A stretch of DNA of 64,000 nucleotides from Paraburkholderia nodosa DSM 21604 (GTDB lineage Bacteria > Pseudomonadota > Gammaproteobacteria > Burkholderiales > Burkholderiaceae): assembly GCF_000519185.1 (NCBI RefSeq), contig NZ_JAFA01000002.1, positions 310,001 to 374,000 on the forward strand. The letters are read 5' to 3'. The number at the start of each line of letters is the position of its first letter. The first letter of the stretch is position 1. Shown here in pieces: positions 16,335 to 26,514 of this stretch. Under the pieces are notes generated by a model, which was not told the origin of the DNA, did no database searches, and saw nothing but the letters and a program-made list of their open reading frames with translations. The translations under genes were made by a program, and so were the position numbers.

Positions 16335-18184
16335 AGCGACTTCTCCCCGTCCGTGGCGTCGGGTCCGTCGTCTTCCTCGGTCGTGCCCAGGTAGGCGTCG
16401 ATCACCACCGGGTCGTTCTGGATCTGCGCGGGCGTGCCCTCAGCAATGATCTCGCCATGATCCATCACGATGATGCGGTCGGACACGCCCATTACGAGCG
16501 CCATGTCGTGCTCGATCAGCAGCACCGTCACGCCGAGGTCGCGGATGCGGCGGATCTGCGCCATCAATGCGTGCTTTTCGGTTGGGTTCATGCCGGCGGC
16601 GGGTTCGTCGAGCAGCAACAGGCGTGGCTGGCTCGCCAGCGCGCGGGCGATTTCCAGCCTGCGCTGATCGCCATACGGCAGGTCCGAGGCATATTCGCTC
16701 GCGCGCGCGCCGAGCCCCACGAGATCGAGCCAGCGCTGCCCGAGCGCGCCATGCTCGGCGGCTTCGGCGCGCGCGGCGCGCGTGCCCACCAGTTCCGCCA
16801 CGAGGGCCGTGTGCAGGCGATGATCCATGCCGATCAGCACGTTCTCGAACGCACTCATATGGTTGAACAGGCGGATGCCCTGAAACGTGCGCGCAATGCC
16901 GCGATGCACGTTGCGATGGGGCGCACCGCCGCCAAGCGGCTCGCCGCGCCAGACGAGGCGGCCGCCGCTCGGGCGGATCACGCCCGTCAGGCAGTTGAAC
17001 ACCGTGGTCTTTCCCGCGCCGTTCGGGCCGATCAACGCGAGAATCTCGCCGCTGCGCACCTGGAAGGTAATGCCACCGATCGCTCGCACGCCGCCAAAGC
17101 GGCGCTCGAGGCCATGCACCTCGAGCAGGGTTTCGCGCGCGGCGGCGGCTTCGAGGCCGCCGCTATCGGCGAGAGAAACGGCCGCCCCGGTTTCCTTGCC
17201 CGCCGCTTCCGCCGCTTCCGCTTCGTGCGCTACCGTCTCTTCTTCGGGCCGCGGGGCGGCACGCCTCACGCGCGCGGGCCACAGTCCTTGCGGGCGCAAC
17301 AACATGAGCACGACGAGCGCCACGGCAAAGCCGAAAATACGCCACAGGTTCAGGAAGCGCAGCATTTCCGGCAGCCCCGCGACGATCAGCGCGCCGAGTA
17401 TCACGCCGGGGATGCTGCCGCGCCCGCCCATCACGACGACGATAAGGATCGTCACCGACTGCAGATACGTGAACGCCGTGGGGTCGATCGTGCCGAAGCG
17501 TGCCGCGAACAGACTGCCCGCGAGGCCGCCGATCAGCGCGCCGATCACGTACGCGAGCATCTTCACGCGCAAGGTCGCGACACCCACCGCCTCGGCGGCG
17601 GCTTCGTCCTCGCGGATGCTGGTCCACGCGCGCCCGAGCCGCGAGCGTCCGAGCCGCACCGCGAACACCAGCACGGCGATGAAGAACGCCATGCCCAGCA
17701 CGTACACCGAGCGCGGCGAGCTGAACTCGAAGCCGAACAGGTTCGGCGGCTCGATGCCGTAGATGCCGTTCGGCCCGCCGGTAATGTCGAGATTGGTGGC
17801 GACGATGCGCGTGATCTCGCCGAAGCCGAGCGTGACGATGGCGAGATAGTCGCTGCGCAGGCGCAAGGTGGGATAGCCGATCACGACGCCGGAAGCGCCC
17901 GCGAACACCAGGCTGAACGGCAGCGTCGCCCAGAACGAGAAATGCAGCAGCGTCTCGAGCAGCGCCGTGGTATAGGCGCCGATGGCGAAAAAGGCCGCGT
18001 AGCCGAGGTCGAGCAACCCGGCATAGCCCACGACGATGTTCAACCCGAGGCCCAGAATCGCGTAGGTGATGATGGTGAGCCCGACGTCGACGATATAGCC
18101 GCTTGCGAACTTGGGCAGCGCGATCGCCAACGCGATCAGCACGCCGGAAACGACCCATGAGGTGTCCGTGGCCCGCGTGCGCAT
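16325..18184 (-). CDS. Fused LivM permease - LivG ATPase of an amino acid ABC transporter
   Basis: 619 residues. Residues about 1-310 are a LivM permease with multiple membrane helices and the motif SDYLAIVTLGFGEITRIVATNLD, ending in RPQGLWPAR. A charged Ala/Glu-rich linker (about 310-345) joins it to a LivG ATPase: RFGGVRAIGGITF, Walker A GPNGAGKTT, GIARTFQGIRLFNHMSAFENVLIG, signature LPYGDQRRLEIARAL, Walker B LLLLDEPAAGMNP and LLIEHDMALVMG with the switch His. LivM and LivG are separate proteins in E. coli; the fusion is in frame with no stop. Together with LivH and LivF it forms an inner-membrane importer. Confidence 0.93.
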
Positions 18185-18187
18185 GTC

Positions 18188-19087
18188 TCACATCCTCTCG
18201 ACCACGCGTTCGCCGAACAGCCCGGTGGGCTTCACCACGAGCACGGCGATCAGCACACCGAACACGAACACGTCGGTCCACTGCGAAGACACATACCCCG
18301 CGCCGAACGCCTCCAGCAAGCCGATCAGGAAGCCGCCCACCATCGCCCCCGGTATATTGCCGATACCGCCGAGCACGGCCGCCGTGAACGCGCGCAGCCC
18401 GAGCACGAAACCCATGAAGAAGTTGATCTGCGTGTAGAAGAGCCCTTCCATCACGCCCGCGACCGCGGCGAGCGCCGAGCCGATGAAAAACGTGAGCTGG
18501 ATGAGCCGCTCGACGTCGATGCCCATGAGCCGCGCCGCATCCTGGTCGATGGCGAGCGCGCGCATGGCCGTGCCGACAAACGTATGGTGTACGAACAAAT
18601 ACAGCGCGATCATCAGCGCGAAGCTCGCCGCGATTATGCCGATCTGCGCAAACGTGATGTGTACTTGCGCAATGTCGAAGCCGGTATGCGTGAGCAGGTG
18701 CGGATACGTGCGAAAGCCCGCGCCGTAAGCGATCAGCACGCCATTCTCCAGCAGCAGTGAAACGGCTAGCGCCGTAATGAGAATGGACAGGCGCGGCGCG
18801 CGCAGCAACGGCTGATAGGCCACGCGCGCGATCGCCACCCCGAGCACGCCGGTCGCGAGCATGGCCGCCGCGAAGGCCACGACCAGCGCGAGCACGAGCG
18901 GCAGGCGAGCGGCCGCGAGCACGGAGAGCGCGGTCCAGCCCACGAACGCGCCCACCATGAAGAGATCCCCGTGTGCGAAGTTGATGAGCCGGATGATGCC
19001 GTAGACCATCGTATAGCCGAGGGCGACGAGCGCGTAGAACGAGCCGATCGTCAGCCCCTCGATGACGAACTGGAAAAAGGTGCTCAT
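18188..19087 (-). CDS. livH: Branched-chain amino acid-type ABC transporter permease
   Basis: 299 residues, a typical LivH length. About eight membrane helices, beginning FFQFVIEGLTIGSFYALVALGYTMVYGIIRLINFAHGDLFMVGA, which is the LivH hallmark, and later GTAMRALAIDQDAARLMGIDVERLIQLTFFIG (the coupling loop that contacts the ATPases) and AFTAAVLGGIGNIPGAMVGG. It lies only three bases upstream of the LivM-LivG fusion and 16 bases downstream of the binding-protein gene on the minus strand, so all four genes are one operon. It forms the channel with LivM in the inner membrane. Confidence 0.94.
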   Translation of the reverse strand: MSTFFQFVIEGLTIGSFYALVALGYTMVYGIIRLINFAHGDLFMVGAFVGWTALSVLAAARLPLVLALVVAFAAAMLATGVLGVAIARVAYQPLLRAPRLSILITALAVSLLLENGVLIAYGAGFRTYPHLLTHTGFDIAQVHITFAQIGIIAASFALMIALYLFVHHTFVGTAMRALAIDQDAARLMGIDVERLIQLTFFIGSALAAVAGVMEGLFYTQINFFMGFVLGLRAFTAAVLGGIGNIPGAMVGGFLIGLLEAFGAGYVSSQWTDVFVFGVLIAVLVVKPTGLFGERVVERM

Positions 19088-19103
19088 GAGCGGCCCGGCG
19101 CGC

Positions 19104-20270
19104 TTACTTCATTACCACCCACTTGCCGCTTGCATCCTGGCGTTGGTAAGGCTCGAACTGATCGTTATGCACGACGACCGTGATGTACACGGCGCGGCTG
19201 CGGTCGCCCTTCGGATTGAAGCCGATCGTCCCGGTGGCGCCCTGGTAGTTCGTGACCTTGTGCAACGCGGCACTGATGTCCGCGGGCTTTGCCGACTTGC
19301 CATCGGCGATGGCCTTGGCGGTCACGCCTACGGCGTCGTACTCGTACACCGAGTACGGCCCCGGCCCCTGACCATAGGACTTGTTGTACTGATCCAGGTA
19401 GTCGTGCGCGCCAGGCAGGAACTGCGCGAGCGGCGCAGTCGTGATGATCATGCCGTCGGCGGCCGGCCCTGCCGTCTTCATGAGCGTGGGGTCATTGGTG
19501 CCGTCGCCGCCCATGAAGGTCATCTTGAGGCCCACCTGACGCGCTTCCTTCACGAGCAGGCCCGCTTCGGAGAAATAACCCGTGTAATAGATCACGTCCG
19601 GCTTGAGCGAGGAAACCTTGGTGAGCGTAGGCGAATAATCCATCTGGCCCGGCGTGATCGAGTCGGCATAGACGACATCCACGCCCATCTTCTTGAGCGA
19701 CTCCACGGTGTTCTGCGCGAGACCTTTGGCATAGGTCGTGTTGTCGTCGATCACCGCCGCGCGCTTCACGTGCAGCGAATTCTTCATGAAACTGGCCGCG
19801 AAAGGCCCTTGCTCGTCGTCACGGCCAATCGTGCGAAACACGTTGTCGTAGCCCATTTCCGTGAGCTTCGGATTGGTCGAGGCATCGAGCACGTAGGGAA
19901 TGCCGGCGCGGTGGAAGGCGGTCAACTCGGGCAAGGCCGCGCTCGAGCAGTAGCCGCCCGCCACGGCAACCACGCCCGCGTCCACGAGTTTCTGCGCGGC
20001 CTGAACCGCCGTTTGTGCGTCGCACGCGTCGTCTTCGGGCACGAGTTCGATCTGCTTGCCGAGCACGCCGCCCGCCGCGTTGATCTTGGCGGCCGCGAGC
20101 TTCGCGCCGTTCAGGATATCGGTGCCCGCAGCGGCGCTGCTGCCCGAAAGCGGCACCGGCACGCCGATCTTGATGGTCTGCGCTTGTGCGAATCCAGGCG
20201 CCAGCGCGGCAAGCGAAAAGAGAGTGAGCGCGAGGGTTGCGTGCAGCGCGCCATTGTTCTGAGGATTCAT
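19104..20270 (-). CDS. Periplasmic amino acid-binding protein of the Liv-type transporter
   Basis: 388 residues with a Sec signal peptide ending near GFAQA-QT. The mature protein is a type I periplasmic-binding fold of the LivJ/LivK class: IKIGVPVPLSGSSAAAGTDILNGAKLAAAKINAAGG, LVPEDDACDAQTAVQAAQKLVDAGVVAVAGGYCSSAALP, FRTIGRDDEQGPFAASFM and YSVYEYDAVGVTAKAI. An unpaired-looking Cys pair (DACD and GYCSS) may form a disulphide, as in LivJ. It is the first gene of the operon and is divergent from the D-amino-acid dehydrogenase gene. Ligand specificity cannot be read from sequence alone. Confidence 0.93.
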   Translation of the reverse strand: MNPQNNGALHATLALTLFSLAALAPGFAQAQTIKIGVPVPLSGSSAAAGTDILNGAKLAAAKINAAGGVLGKQIELVPEDDACDAQTAVQAAQKLVDAGVVAVAGGYCSSAALPELTAFHRAGIPYVLDASTNPKLTEMGYDNVFRTIGRDDEQGPFAASFMKNSLHVKRAAVIDDNTTYAKGLAQNTVESLKKMGVDVVYADSITPGQMDYSPTLTKVSSLKPDVIYYTGYFSEAGLLVKEARQVGLKMTFMGGDGTNDPTLMKTAGPAADGMIITTAPLAQFLPGAHDYLDQYNKSYGQGPGPYSVYEYDAVGVTAKAIADGKSAKPADISAALHKVTNYQGATGTIGFNPKGDRSRAVYITVVVHNDQFEPYQRQDASGKWVVMK

Positions 20271-20543
20271 ATGAGCGGCTCCTGAGCGTGGACCCGACCG
20301 GGCGATGCCGCAACGCAGGCGAGCCCGCGCGGTCAGTTAGCGAAACGAAATAATTCGTCCGGTGCGATGCCCTGCAGGTCTTGCTCGCTCATGGCGCGCA
20401 GCTTGCATGGGTACCGGCGCATAACGACTTATCCATGATAGATGCATGCCATCATTTAGCTGCCATAGGGTATGCGCGTATACAAATTGCGTGCGCTCGC
20501 GGCAGCGTGAAGGTACTTTGTATGCACGCAGGGAGGGGCGCGA
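20271..20543. promoter_or_regulatory. Divergent promoter region, liv-type operon / D-amino acid dehydrogenase
   Basis: No gene. GTATACAAA around 20478-20486 faces TTTGTATGC around 20517-20525, an imperfect inverted repeat that could bind a GntR-type regulator, although no such gene is adjacent. The region separates the minus-strand transporter operon from the plus-strand catabolic pair. Confidence 0.35.
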
Positions 20544-21788
20544 ATGAAGACCATCGTACTGGGCGGCGGCATAGCAGGCGTCACGAGTGCGTATTACCTC
20601 GCGCGCGACGGCCGCGACGTCACCGTTATCGAGCGACGCGCGGGCGTTGCGCTCGAAACCAGTTTCGCCAACGCGGGGCTCGTCGCGCCGGGCCACTCGT
20701 ACACGTGGGCCTCGCCCCGTGCGCCGAAAATCCTGCTCAAATCGCTGTTCGTCGAGGGCCAGGCGCTGCGCCTGCGCCTGAACGCCGATCCGCACATGTG
20801 GGCATGGTGCGCGCAATTCCTGCTCAACTGCACCGAGGCGCGCTCGCGCGAAAACACCTCGCGCAAGGTGAGGCTATGCCGCTATTCGCAGCATCAACTG
20901 CAGGAGGTCACAGCGCGCGAGCAGCTCGAATACGACCTCATCAGCCGCGGCCTGCTCTATCTCTATCGCGACGCCGCCTCGTTCGAGCGCGGCCGCGCCC
21001 ATATGTCGATCCTCGTGGAAAACGGACTGCCGCTCGAAACGCTCGACGCCGCCGCGGTCGCGGCACGCGAGCCCGCGCTCGCCCACGCGCGCGAGCGCAT
21101 TGCGGGCGCGATCTACTGCCCGAGCGACGCAAGCGGCGACGCCCACCGCTTCACTCGTGGGCTCAAGGAAGTTTGCGAACGTATGGGCGTGCGCTTCGTG
21201 TTCGACGCCCCCATCGAGGCCATCGAAGCTGCCGGCGACCGCATTGCCGGCGTGCGCACGAGCGCGGGCGTGATCCAGGGCGACGACTACGTGCTCGCAC
21301 TCGGCTCCTGGTCGCCGATACTCGCGCGGCCACTCGGCTACCGCATCGCGGTCTATCCGGTGAAGGGCTATTCGGCGACGTTCCCCTGCGGGCCCGAGCA
21401 CCGCCCGCCCGAGATGGGCGGCGTGGACGAAAATCACCTCGTGGCATGGGCGCGTTTTGGCGCGCGCCTGCGCTTCACGGCCACCGCGGATTTCGCGGGT
21501 TATGACACGCGCCACACGCCCGCCGATTTCACTTCCATGATGCAGGCGGCGCGCGAACTCTTTCCCGAAGGCGCTGACTACACGCAGCCGGCGTACTGGG
21601 CCGGGCTGCGCCCGATGACTCCGGAAGGCACGCCGCTGATCGGCCGCACGCGCCATCGCAACTTCTTTCTGAACACGGGTCACGGGCACATGGGCTGGAC
21701 CATGTCGTGCGGCACCGCAAAACTGCTCGCCGACATCATGGCCGGGCGCGAGCCTGAACTCGACATGACGGGATTGACGCTGAGATGA
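20544..21788 (+). CDS. D-amino acid dehydrogenase (DadA-like FAD oxidoreductase)
   Basis: 414 residues. DAO-fold flavoprotein with the FAD dinucleotide motif VLGGGIAGVTSAYYLARDGRDVTVIER at the N-terminus, then ETSFANAGLVAPGHSYTWASP, matching DadA. Internal DadA-like segments include ISRGLLYLYRD, GDAHRFTRGLKEVCERMGVRF, PVKGYSATFP and the C-terminal YWAGLRPMTPEGTPLIGRT and NTGHGHMGWTMSCGTAKLLADI. DadA oxidatively deaminates D-amino acids to 2-oxo acids, passing electrons to the respiratory chain at the inner membrane. The stop overlaps the start of a racemase-family gene by four bases, and a Liv-type importer is divergent, so the locus probably imports and degrades amino acids. Confidence 0.9.
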   Translation: MKTIVLGGGIAGVTSAYYLARDGRDVTVIERRAGVALETSFANAGLVAPGHSYTWASPRAPKILLKSLFVEGQALRLRLNADPHMWAWCAQFLLNCTEARSRENTSRKVRLCRYSQHQLQEVTAREQLEYDLISRGLLYLYRDAASFERGRAHMSILVENGLPLETLDAAAVAAREPALAHARERIAGAIYCPSDASGDAHRFTRGLKEVCERMGVRFVFDAPIEAIEAAGDRIAGVRTSAGVIQGDDYVLALGSWSPILARPLGYRIAVYPVKGYSATFPCGPEHRPPEMGGVDENHLVAWARFGARLRFTATADFAGYDTRHTPADFTSMMQAARELFPEGADYTQPAYWAGLRPMTPEGTPLIGRTRHRNFFLNTGHGHMGWTMSCGTAKLLADIMAGREPELDMTGLTLR

Positions 21789-22573
21789 ACACTACCGCAC
21801 CGCCGCAAAGTCACGAGGATGCCTACACAAAGCTCGATTTCGCGCTGGACGGCGGCATTGCCCGCCGCGCCGCGATCGGCCTCGTCGTGCTGGCCACCGA
21901 TCATACGATCGAATACGAATGGCGCGACCTGTTGCGCCAGCCAGGCGTGGCGTTCTACGAGAGCCGCCTCGAGAATTCGCCGGACATCACGCCGCCCCGC
22001 CTCGCGGAAATCGAGGCGCGCATCGCCCCCGCGGTGAGCCTCATGCTGCCTGGCGAGCGCCTCGACGTGGTCGCGTTCGGCTGCACGTCGGCTTCGATGG
22101 TGATAGGCGAGGAAAAGGTCGCGGCGCGCATCCGCGAGGCCCGGCCGGAGATTGCCTGCACCACGCCGATCACGGCCGCGCTCGCCGCGCTAAAGGCGCT
22201 CGAGGTCCGCCGCGTGGCGCTGCTGACGCCCTACGTGCGCACCATCAACGACTTCATGCGCGATTACATCGAGGCGCGCGGCGTGGCTGTCACGCGCATG
22301 GCTTCGTTCGAGCACGCGGACGATAACGAGGTGGCGCGCATCGATGCGAAGTCGATTCGCAGTGCGATAGACACGCTGGCGCGCCACGACGACGCCGACG
22401 CGGTGTTCGTGTCGTGCACCAGCCTGCGCGTGGCCGCGCTCGTGCCTCAGATCGAAGCGCAGACCGGTAAGCCCGTGCTGTCGAGCAACTACGCGATGGC
22501 GTGGCACGCGCTGCGGCTCGCGGGGGTGCAGGATAGCGAGCCGCAGCTGGGGCGCTTGTTCGCGCGCCAGTGA
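21785..22573 (+). CDS. Asp/Glu racemase-superfamily protein (maleate isomerase / EutA-like)
   Basis: 262 residues, coupled to the DadA-like gene by an ATGA overlap. The fold is that of the Asp/Glu racemase superfamily and its maleate cis-trans isomerase and arylmalonate decarboxylase branch. The first catalytic Cys is in VAFGCTSASMVIGE, the second in VFVSCTSLRVAALVPQIEAQTGKPVLSSNYAMAWHALRLAG. RRVALLTPYVRTINDFMRDYIEARGV is also typical. Members include maleate isomerase and EutA of ectoine degradation, but none of the other ectoine genes is present here. Pairing with a D-amino-acid dehydrogenase suggests it supplies D-isomers or handles the downstream acid. Confidence 0.82.
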   Translation: MNTTAPPQSHEDAYTKLDFALDGGIARRAAIGLVVLATDHTIEYEWRDLLRQPGVAFYESRLENSPDITPPRLAEIEARIAPAVSLMLPGERLDVVAFGCTSASMVIGEEKVAARIREARPEIACTTPITAALAALKALEVRRVALLTPYVRTINDFMRDYIEARGVAVTRMASFEHADDNEVARIDAKSIRSAIDTLARHDDADAVFVSCTSLRVAALVPQIEAQTGKPVLSSNYAMAWHALRLAGVQDSEPQLGRLFARQ

Positions 22574-22596
22574 ACCTCAGTGAGCCTCAGCGGGCT

Positions 22597-24537
22597 TCAA
22601 TGCGCAACGCGATGATCGATCAACTCCTTCACGACTCGCGGGTCGGCAAGCGTTGAAACGTCGCCGAGATTGTCGTAATCGCCATCGGCGATCTTGCGCA
22701 GAATGCGGCGCATGATCTTGCCCGAGCGCGTTTTCGGCAGCACCGGCGCCCACTGGATGAAGTCCGGGCTTGCAATCGGCCCGATCTCCTTGCGCACCAG
22801 CGCGACCAAAGCGGCGCGCAGCGTTTCGTCCGGCTCCACGCCCGCCTTCAGCGTCACGTATGCGTAGATGCCCTGCCCCTTGAGCGAATGCGGGAAGCCC
22901 ACCACGGCCGCCTCGGCCACGTCGGGATGCGAGACCAGCGCGCTCTCCACCTCCGCCGTGCCGAGCCGGTGGCCCGAGACATTCACCACGTCGTCGATAC
23001 GGCCCGTGATCCAGTAGTCGCCATCGGCGTCGCGATAGCAGCCGTCGCCCGTGTAGTACTTGCCTTCGAACTGGCTGTAGTAGACCTGGCGCATGCGGTC
23101 CGCATCGCCATACACGTAGCGCATCTGCCCCGGCCACGAGTCGAGCATGCAAAGGCTGCCCGCCGCCGCGCCTTCCAGCACGGTGCCCTTTTCGTCGACG
23201 ATGGCCGGGCGGATGCCGAAGAACGGCCGCGTGGCCGAGCCGGGCTTGAGCGTGGTCGCGCCAGGCAGCGGCGTGAGCATGATGCCGCCGGTTTCAGTCT
23301 GCCACCACGTATCGACCACTGGGCAGCGCTTGTCGCCCACCACCTCGTAATACCAGAGCCACGCGGCCGGATTGATCGGCTCGCCCACCGTGCCGAGCAG
23401 CCGCAGCGACTTGCGTGACGTGCGCTTGACCGGCGCTTCTCCATCGCGCACGAGCGCGCGGATCGCGGTCGGCGCCGTGTAGATGATCTGCACGTTGTGC
23501 TTGTCGCAGACCTGCCAGAAGCGCGAGCTGTCCGGATAGTTCGGCACGCCTTCGAACATGAGCGTGATCGCGCCGTTGGCGAGCGGTCCGTACACGATAT
23601 AGCTATGCCCCGTCACCCAGCCGACGTCCGCCGTGCACCAGTAGACGTCGCCGTCGTGATAGTCGAACACGTACTGATGCGTGAGCGAGACGTAGGTCAG
23701 ATAGCCGCCCGTGGTATGCACGACGCCCTTGGGCTTGCCCGTCGATCCGGAGGTGTAGAGGATGTAGAGCGCATCCTCCGCGTTCATTGGCTCCGGCGGA
23801 CAATCCGCAGGACTCCGATCGATCAGATCGTGATACCAATGGTCGCGTCCTTCGCGCCAGTCGACCTTGCCGCCGGTGCGCCGCACCACCACGCACGTCG
23901 TCACGGCGGGACATTTCGCCATGGCGTCGTCGGCGCTGGCCTTCATCGCGATCGTGCGGCCGCCACGCACGCCTTCGTCCGCGGTGATGAGGAGGGTCGA
24001 GGCGCAGTCCTGAATGCGGTTGGCAAGCGCCTCGGGCGAGAAGCCGCCGAACACGACCGAATGGATCGCGCCGATGCGCGCGCAGGCGAGCATGGCCACG
24101 GCGGCCTCGGGAATCATCGGCATATAAATGGTCACGCGCTCGCCGCGCTTTACGCCCAGCGACTTCAGCGCGTTGGCGAACTTGCAGACCTCGCCATGCA
24201 GTTCGCGATAGGTGAGCGTGCGGCTCACCTTGGGATCGTCGCCTTCCCAGATGATGGCGGGACGATCGCCGCGCGTCGCCAGATGCCGGTCGAGGCAATT
24301 GCTGCTGGCGTTCAGCGTGCCGTCGTAGAACCAGCGTATGTGCAGATCGCGGCTCGCGAACGACACGTCCTTCACCTGTGTATAGGGCTTGATCCAGTCG
24401 AGCCGTTTGCCCTGCTCGCCCCAGAATGCTTCGGGGTCCTCGGTCGAGCGGCGGTACATCGCTTCATAACCGGCCTGGTCGACCCATGCTTTTGCGGTCC
24501 ATTCCGCGGGCGGCGGAAAGACCCGATGCTCATCCAT
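22597..24537 (-). CDS. acsA: Acetyl-CoA synthetase
   Basis: 646 residues, close to the standard Acs length. It carries all adenylate-forming motifs: [66 protein letters not shown], and the C-terminal [26 protein letters not shown] whose Lys is the catalytic, acetylation-regulated residue. The acetate pocket and CoA-binding [12 protein letters not shown] region fit Acs rather than propionyl-CoA synthetase. It forms acetyl-CoA from acetate, ATP and CoA in the cytoplasm. It lies 60 bases downstream of an acetate permease gene on the same strand, an obvious functional pair. Confidence 0.95.
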   Translation of the reverse strand: MDEHRVFPPPAEWTAKAWVDQAGYEAMYRRSTEDPEAFWGEQGKRLDWIKPYTQVKDVSFASRDLHIRWFYDGTLNASSNCLDRHLATRGDRPAIIWEGDDPKVSRTLTYRELHGEVCKFANALKSLGVKRGERVTIYMPMIPEAAVAMLACARIGAIHSVVFGGFSPEALANRIQDCASTLLITADEGVRGGRTIAMKASADDAMAKCPAVTTCVVVRRTGGKVDWREGRDHWYHDLIDRSPADCPPEPMNAEDALYILYTSGSTGKPKGVVHTTGGYLTYVSLTHQYVFDYHDGDVYWCTADVGWVTGHSYIVYGPLANGAITLMFEGVPNYPDSSRFWQVCDKHNVQIIYTAPTAIRALVRDGEAPVKRTSRKSLRLLGTVGEPINPAAWLWYYEVVGDKRCPVVDTWWQTETGGIMLTPLPGATTLKPGSATRPFFGIRPAIVDEKGTVLEGAAAGSLCMLDSWPGQMRYVYGDADRMRQVYYSQFEGKYYTGDGCYRDADGDYWITGRIDDVVNVSGHRLGTAEVESALVSHPDVAEAAVVGFPHSLKGQGIYAYVTLKAGVEPDETLRAALVALVRKEIGPIASPDFIQWAPVLPKTRSGKIMRRILRKIADGDYDNLGDVSTLADPRVVKELIDHRVAH

Positions 24538-24597
24538 GATCCACTCCTCGGGATGAGGCGCCGCCGCGCCGCAACGGCGTGGCGGCGTCGGGAACGC

Positions 24598-25176
24598 TCA
24601 AGCCGCGCGCGGCTGCGGCGCGACGTAGGGATGCGTGGGCAGCACGATGCGCCCAAAGCTTTCGTTGATCACCATGGCCGCCGATGCATAGAAGGCCAGC
24701 GCAGCGGTGATGAGGCCCGTATAGCCGCCCAGGCGCGTGATCATGCCCATGCCGGTCCACACGCCGATTGCCAGCAGTCCGAAGGTAATCCAGAGCGCGA
24801 GAAACACGAGCTGGACCGAGGTGCTCGTATGCATGGAGCCAATCCACATATAGAACGTGAATACGCCCCAAACGAACAGATACCAGCCGACGAACGACTC
24901 GGGAACCTTCGTGCCGAGGAACGAAACGAACAGCGCGAAGGACCACCAGAACGCGCCGTAGCTCAGGAACGCCACGGTGCCGAGCGTGTTGCCGCGCGGA
25001 AACTCCATCACGCCGGCAATCATCTGAGCCGTGCCGCCGAACGCGAACGCGAGCGCGAGCACGAGGCCCATCGAATCGGCGCTGTACCAGCCCGCGTTGA
25101 TCATGCTTAGCATCCACGTGGTGAATGCAAATCCGGCAAGGCCTAGCGGTGCCGGGTTGGAAAGATTGCCACCCAT
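24598..25176 (-). CDS. satP: Acetate/succinate permease of the GPR1/FUN34/SatP (YaaH) family
   Basis: 192 residues from ATG 25176, chosen because GGAGGAGG lies seven bases upstream; a longer frame to 25245 has no such signal. Six membrane helices are visible. The family signature NPAPLGLAGFAFTTWMLSMINAGW is at the N-terminus and GNTLGTVAFLSYGAFWWSFAL follows. The family carries acetate and succinate across the inner membrane. It is cotranscribed with the acetyl-CoA synthetase gene. A perfect palindrome (25244-25260) lies 68 bases upstream of the start, probably a transcription factor site. Confidence 0.94.
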   Translation of the reverse strand: MGGNLSNPAPLGLAGFAFTTWMLSMINAGWYSADSMGLVLALAFAFGGTAQMIAGVMEFPRGNTLGTVAFLSYGAFWWSFALFVSFLGTKVPESFVGWYLFVWGVFTFYMWIGSMHTSTSVQLVFLALWITFGLLAIGVWTGMGMITRLGGYTGLITAALAFYASAAMVINESFGRIVLPTHPYVAPQPRAA

Positions 25177-25243
25177 GGTCCATCCTCCTCCTGCGCGCCG
25201 CAAACGCGCAAATAAGTGCACCTGCCAAGTCATTATAGGCAAC

Positions 25244-25260
25244 ATATCACAACGTGATAT
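25244..25260. promoter_or_regulatory. Palindromic operator upstream of the acetate permease gene
   Basis: ATATCACAACGTGATAT is a perfect 7-3-7 inverted repeat. Near-identical sites occur at 49343-49359 and 50669-50685, upstream of an HPP-CBS gene and of a marR gene. The rest of the 25177-25408 gap holds no gene I can support. Confidence 0.55.
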
Positions 25261-25408
25261 TTATGCCGACAATGTGGCGTGGGATAGCGCGCATATGGCG
25301 TGCCTGGCGGGTACAGGTCTGAGGAATCGGGTTGGCGCACGCGCCTTCAACAAGAGAAAAACAACGCGCCGGCACTTGATGCACCGGCGCGAACATCAGC
25401 TGATGAAA

Positions 25409-26374
25409 TCAGGCGTAAATGGGCCTTCCCGCCAGCGCGCTGCGAATCGCACCCGCGAGGTCGCCGGCGGCGAATTTCGCCACATAGCCGCTCGCGCCGG
25501 CATTCTTCACGTGCGCTTCATTCGCGGTGCCCGTGAGCGATGAGTGAATCACCACGGGAATATCCACGGTGCGCGGGTCCGCCTTGATCTTGCGTGTCAG
25601 CGTGAAGCCGTCCATCTCCGGCATTTCGAGGTCGGTCAGCACGAGCGCAATGCGATCCTTCGCGCGCACGCCGTCGCGTTCCGCGCTCGTCGCAATCGCG
25701 TCGAGCTGCTTCCACGCTTCGAGGCCCGTCTTCGCCATCGTGTATTCCACGCCGAGCGCCTTGAGGCTCTGGCCGATCAGCTCGCGCGCGAAACCCGAGT
25801 CGTCGGCGGCCAGCACCTTCGCGCCCGGCGGAATCATCGCGGGCTCGCCCACGTCCTCCGCCACGACCGCGCCGTGCTGCGCCGGGAACACGTCGCGCAG
25901 CACCTGCTCCACGTCCACCACCTGCACGAGCTTCTTGCTCTCGGGGTCGTTTTCGAGGCGCGCGATGCTCGTCACGCGGTTGCCCATCGTGACGTCGGCG
26001 GTCAGCACCTGGCTCCATTCGAGCCGCACGATCTCGTCCACGCTTTCGAGTGCGAAACCCTGGGTGGAGCGCGCGAATTCGGTCACGAGCAGGATATTCA
26101 GGCCCGTGGCCGGCTCGCAGCCCATGAGCCGCGGCAGGTCGATCACGGGCATCACCTGGCCGCGGATGTTCGCCGCGCCCAGCACGTAGGGGGACGACGC
26201 CGCGATCGGCGTGATCGCCGGCATGCTCAGGATTTCCCGTACCTTGAAAACGTTGATGCCGAAGGCTTCGCCAACCTCGCTGCCCGGCGCCGCGCCGAGT
26301 CTGAAAAGCAGCAGCTCGAACTGGTTCGTGCTCGTCAGGCGGGTTCGTTCGTCGATTGCGAAGCCGCTGTCCAT
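25409..26374 (-). CDS. cheV: Chemotaxis coupling protein CheV
   Basis: 321 residues with two domains, as in CheV. The CheW-like domain (about 15-165) contains FELLLFRLG, EAFGINVFKVREILSMP, LGAANIRGQVMPVIDLPRLMG and SVDEIVRLEWSQVLTAD. The C-terminal receiver (about 185-315) has AADDSGFARELI, the phosphorylated Asp in LVLTDLEMPEMDGFTLTRKIK and SSLTGTANEAHVKNAGASGYVAKF. CheV couples chemoreceptors to CheA and tunes the signal through phosphorylation. No other che genes are adjacent. An in-frame ATG with GAGAGAATC upstream supports the start. Confidence 0.94.
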   Translation of the reverse strand: MDSGFAIDERTRLTSTNQFELLLFRLGAAPGSEVGEAFGINVFKVREILSMPAITPIAASSPYVLGAANIRGQVMPVIDLPRLMGCEPATGLNILLVTEFARSTQGFALESVDEIVRLEWSQVLTADVTMGNRVTSIARLENDPESKKLVQVVDVEQVLRDVFPAQHGAVVAEDVGEPAMIPPGAKVLAADDSGFARELIGQSLKALGVEYTMAKTGLEAWKQLDAIATSAERDGVRAKDRIALVLTDLEMPEMDGFTLTRKIKADPRTVDIPVVIHSSLTGTANEAHVKNAGASGYVAKFAAGDLAGAIRSALAGRPIYA

Positions 26375-26514
26375 GATTCTCTCGTGTCCTTTTCCTCTGG
26401 CGTGATGCGTGCGGCATCCGCTTCCTGCCCTCGTCTACGGCCTGGCGCGGGAAATCTTGAGCCCACTGCTTTGAGCCCGCTGCTCCCGCACGGCCGTGCC
26501 GGATCAGGACGCGC

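Noticed and set aside
16457..18160. 567-codon plus-strand frame
   Set aside because: Antisense to the LivM-LivG fusion; His/Arg/Glu-rich shadow composition.
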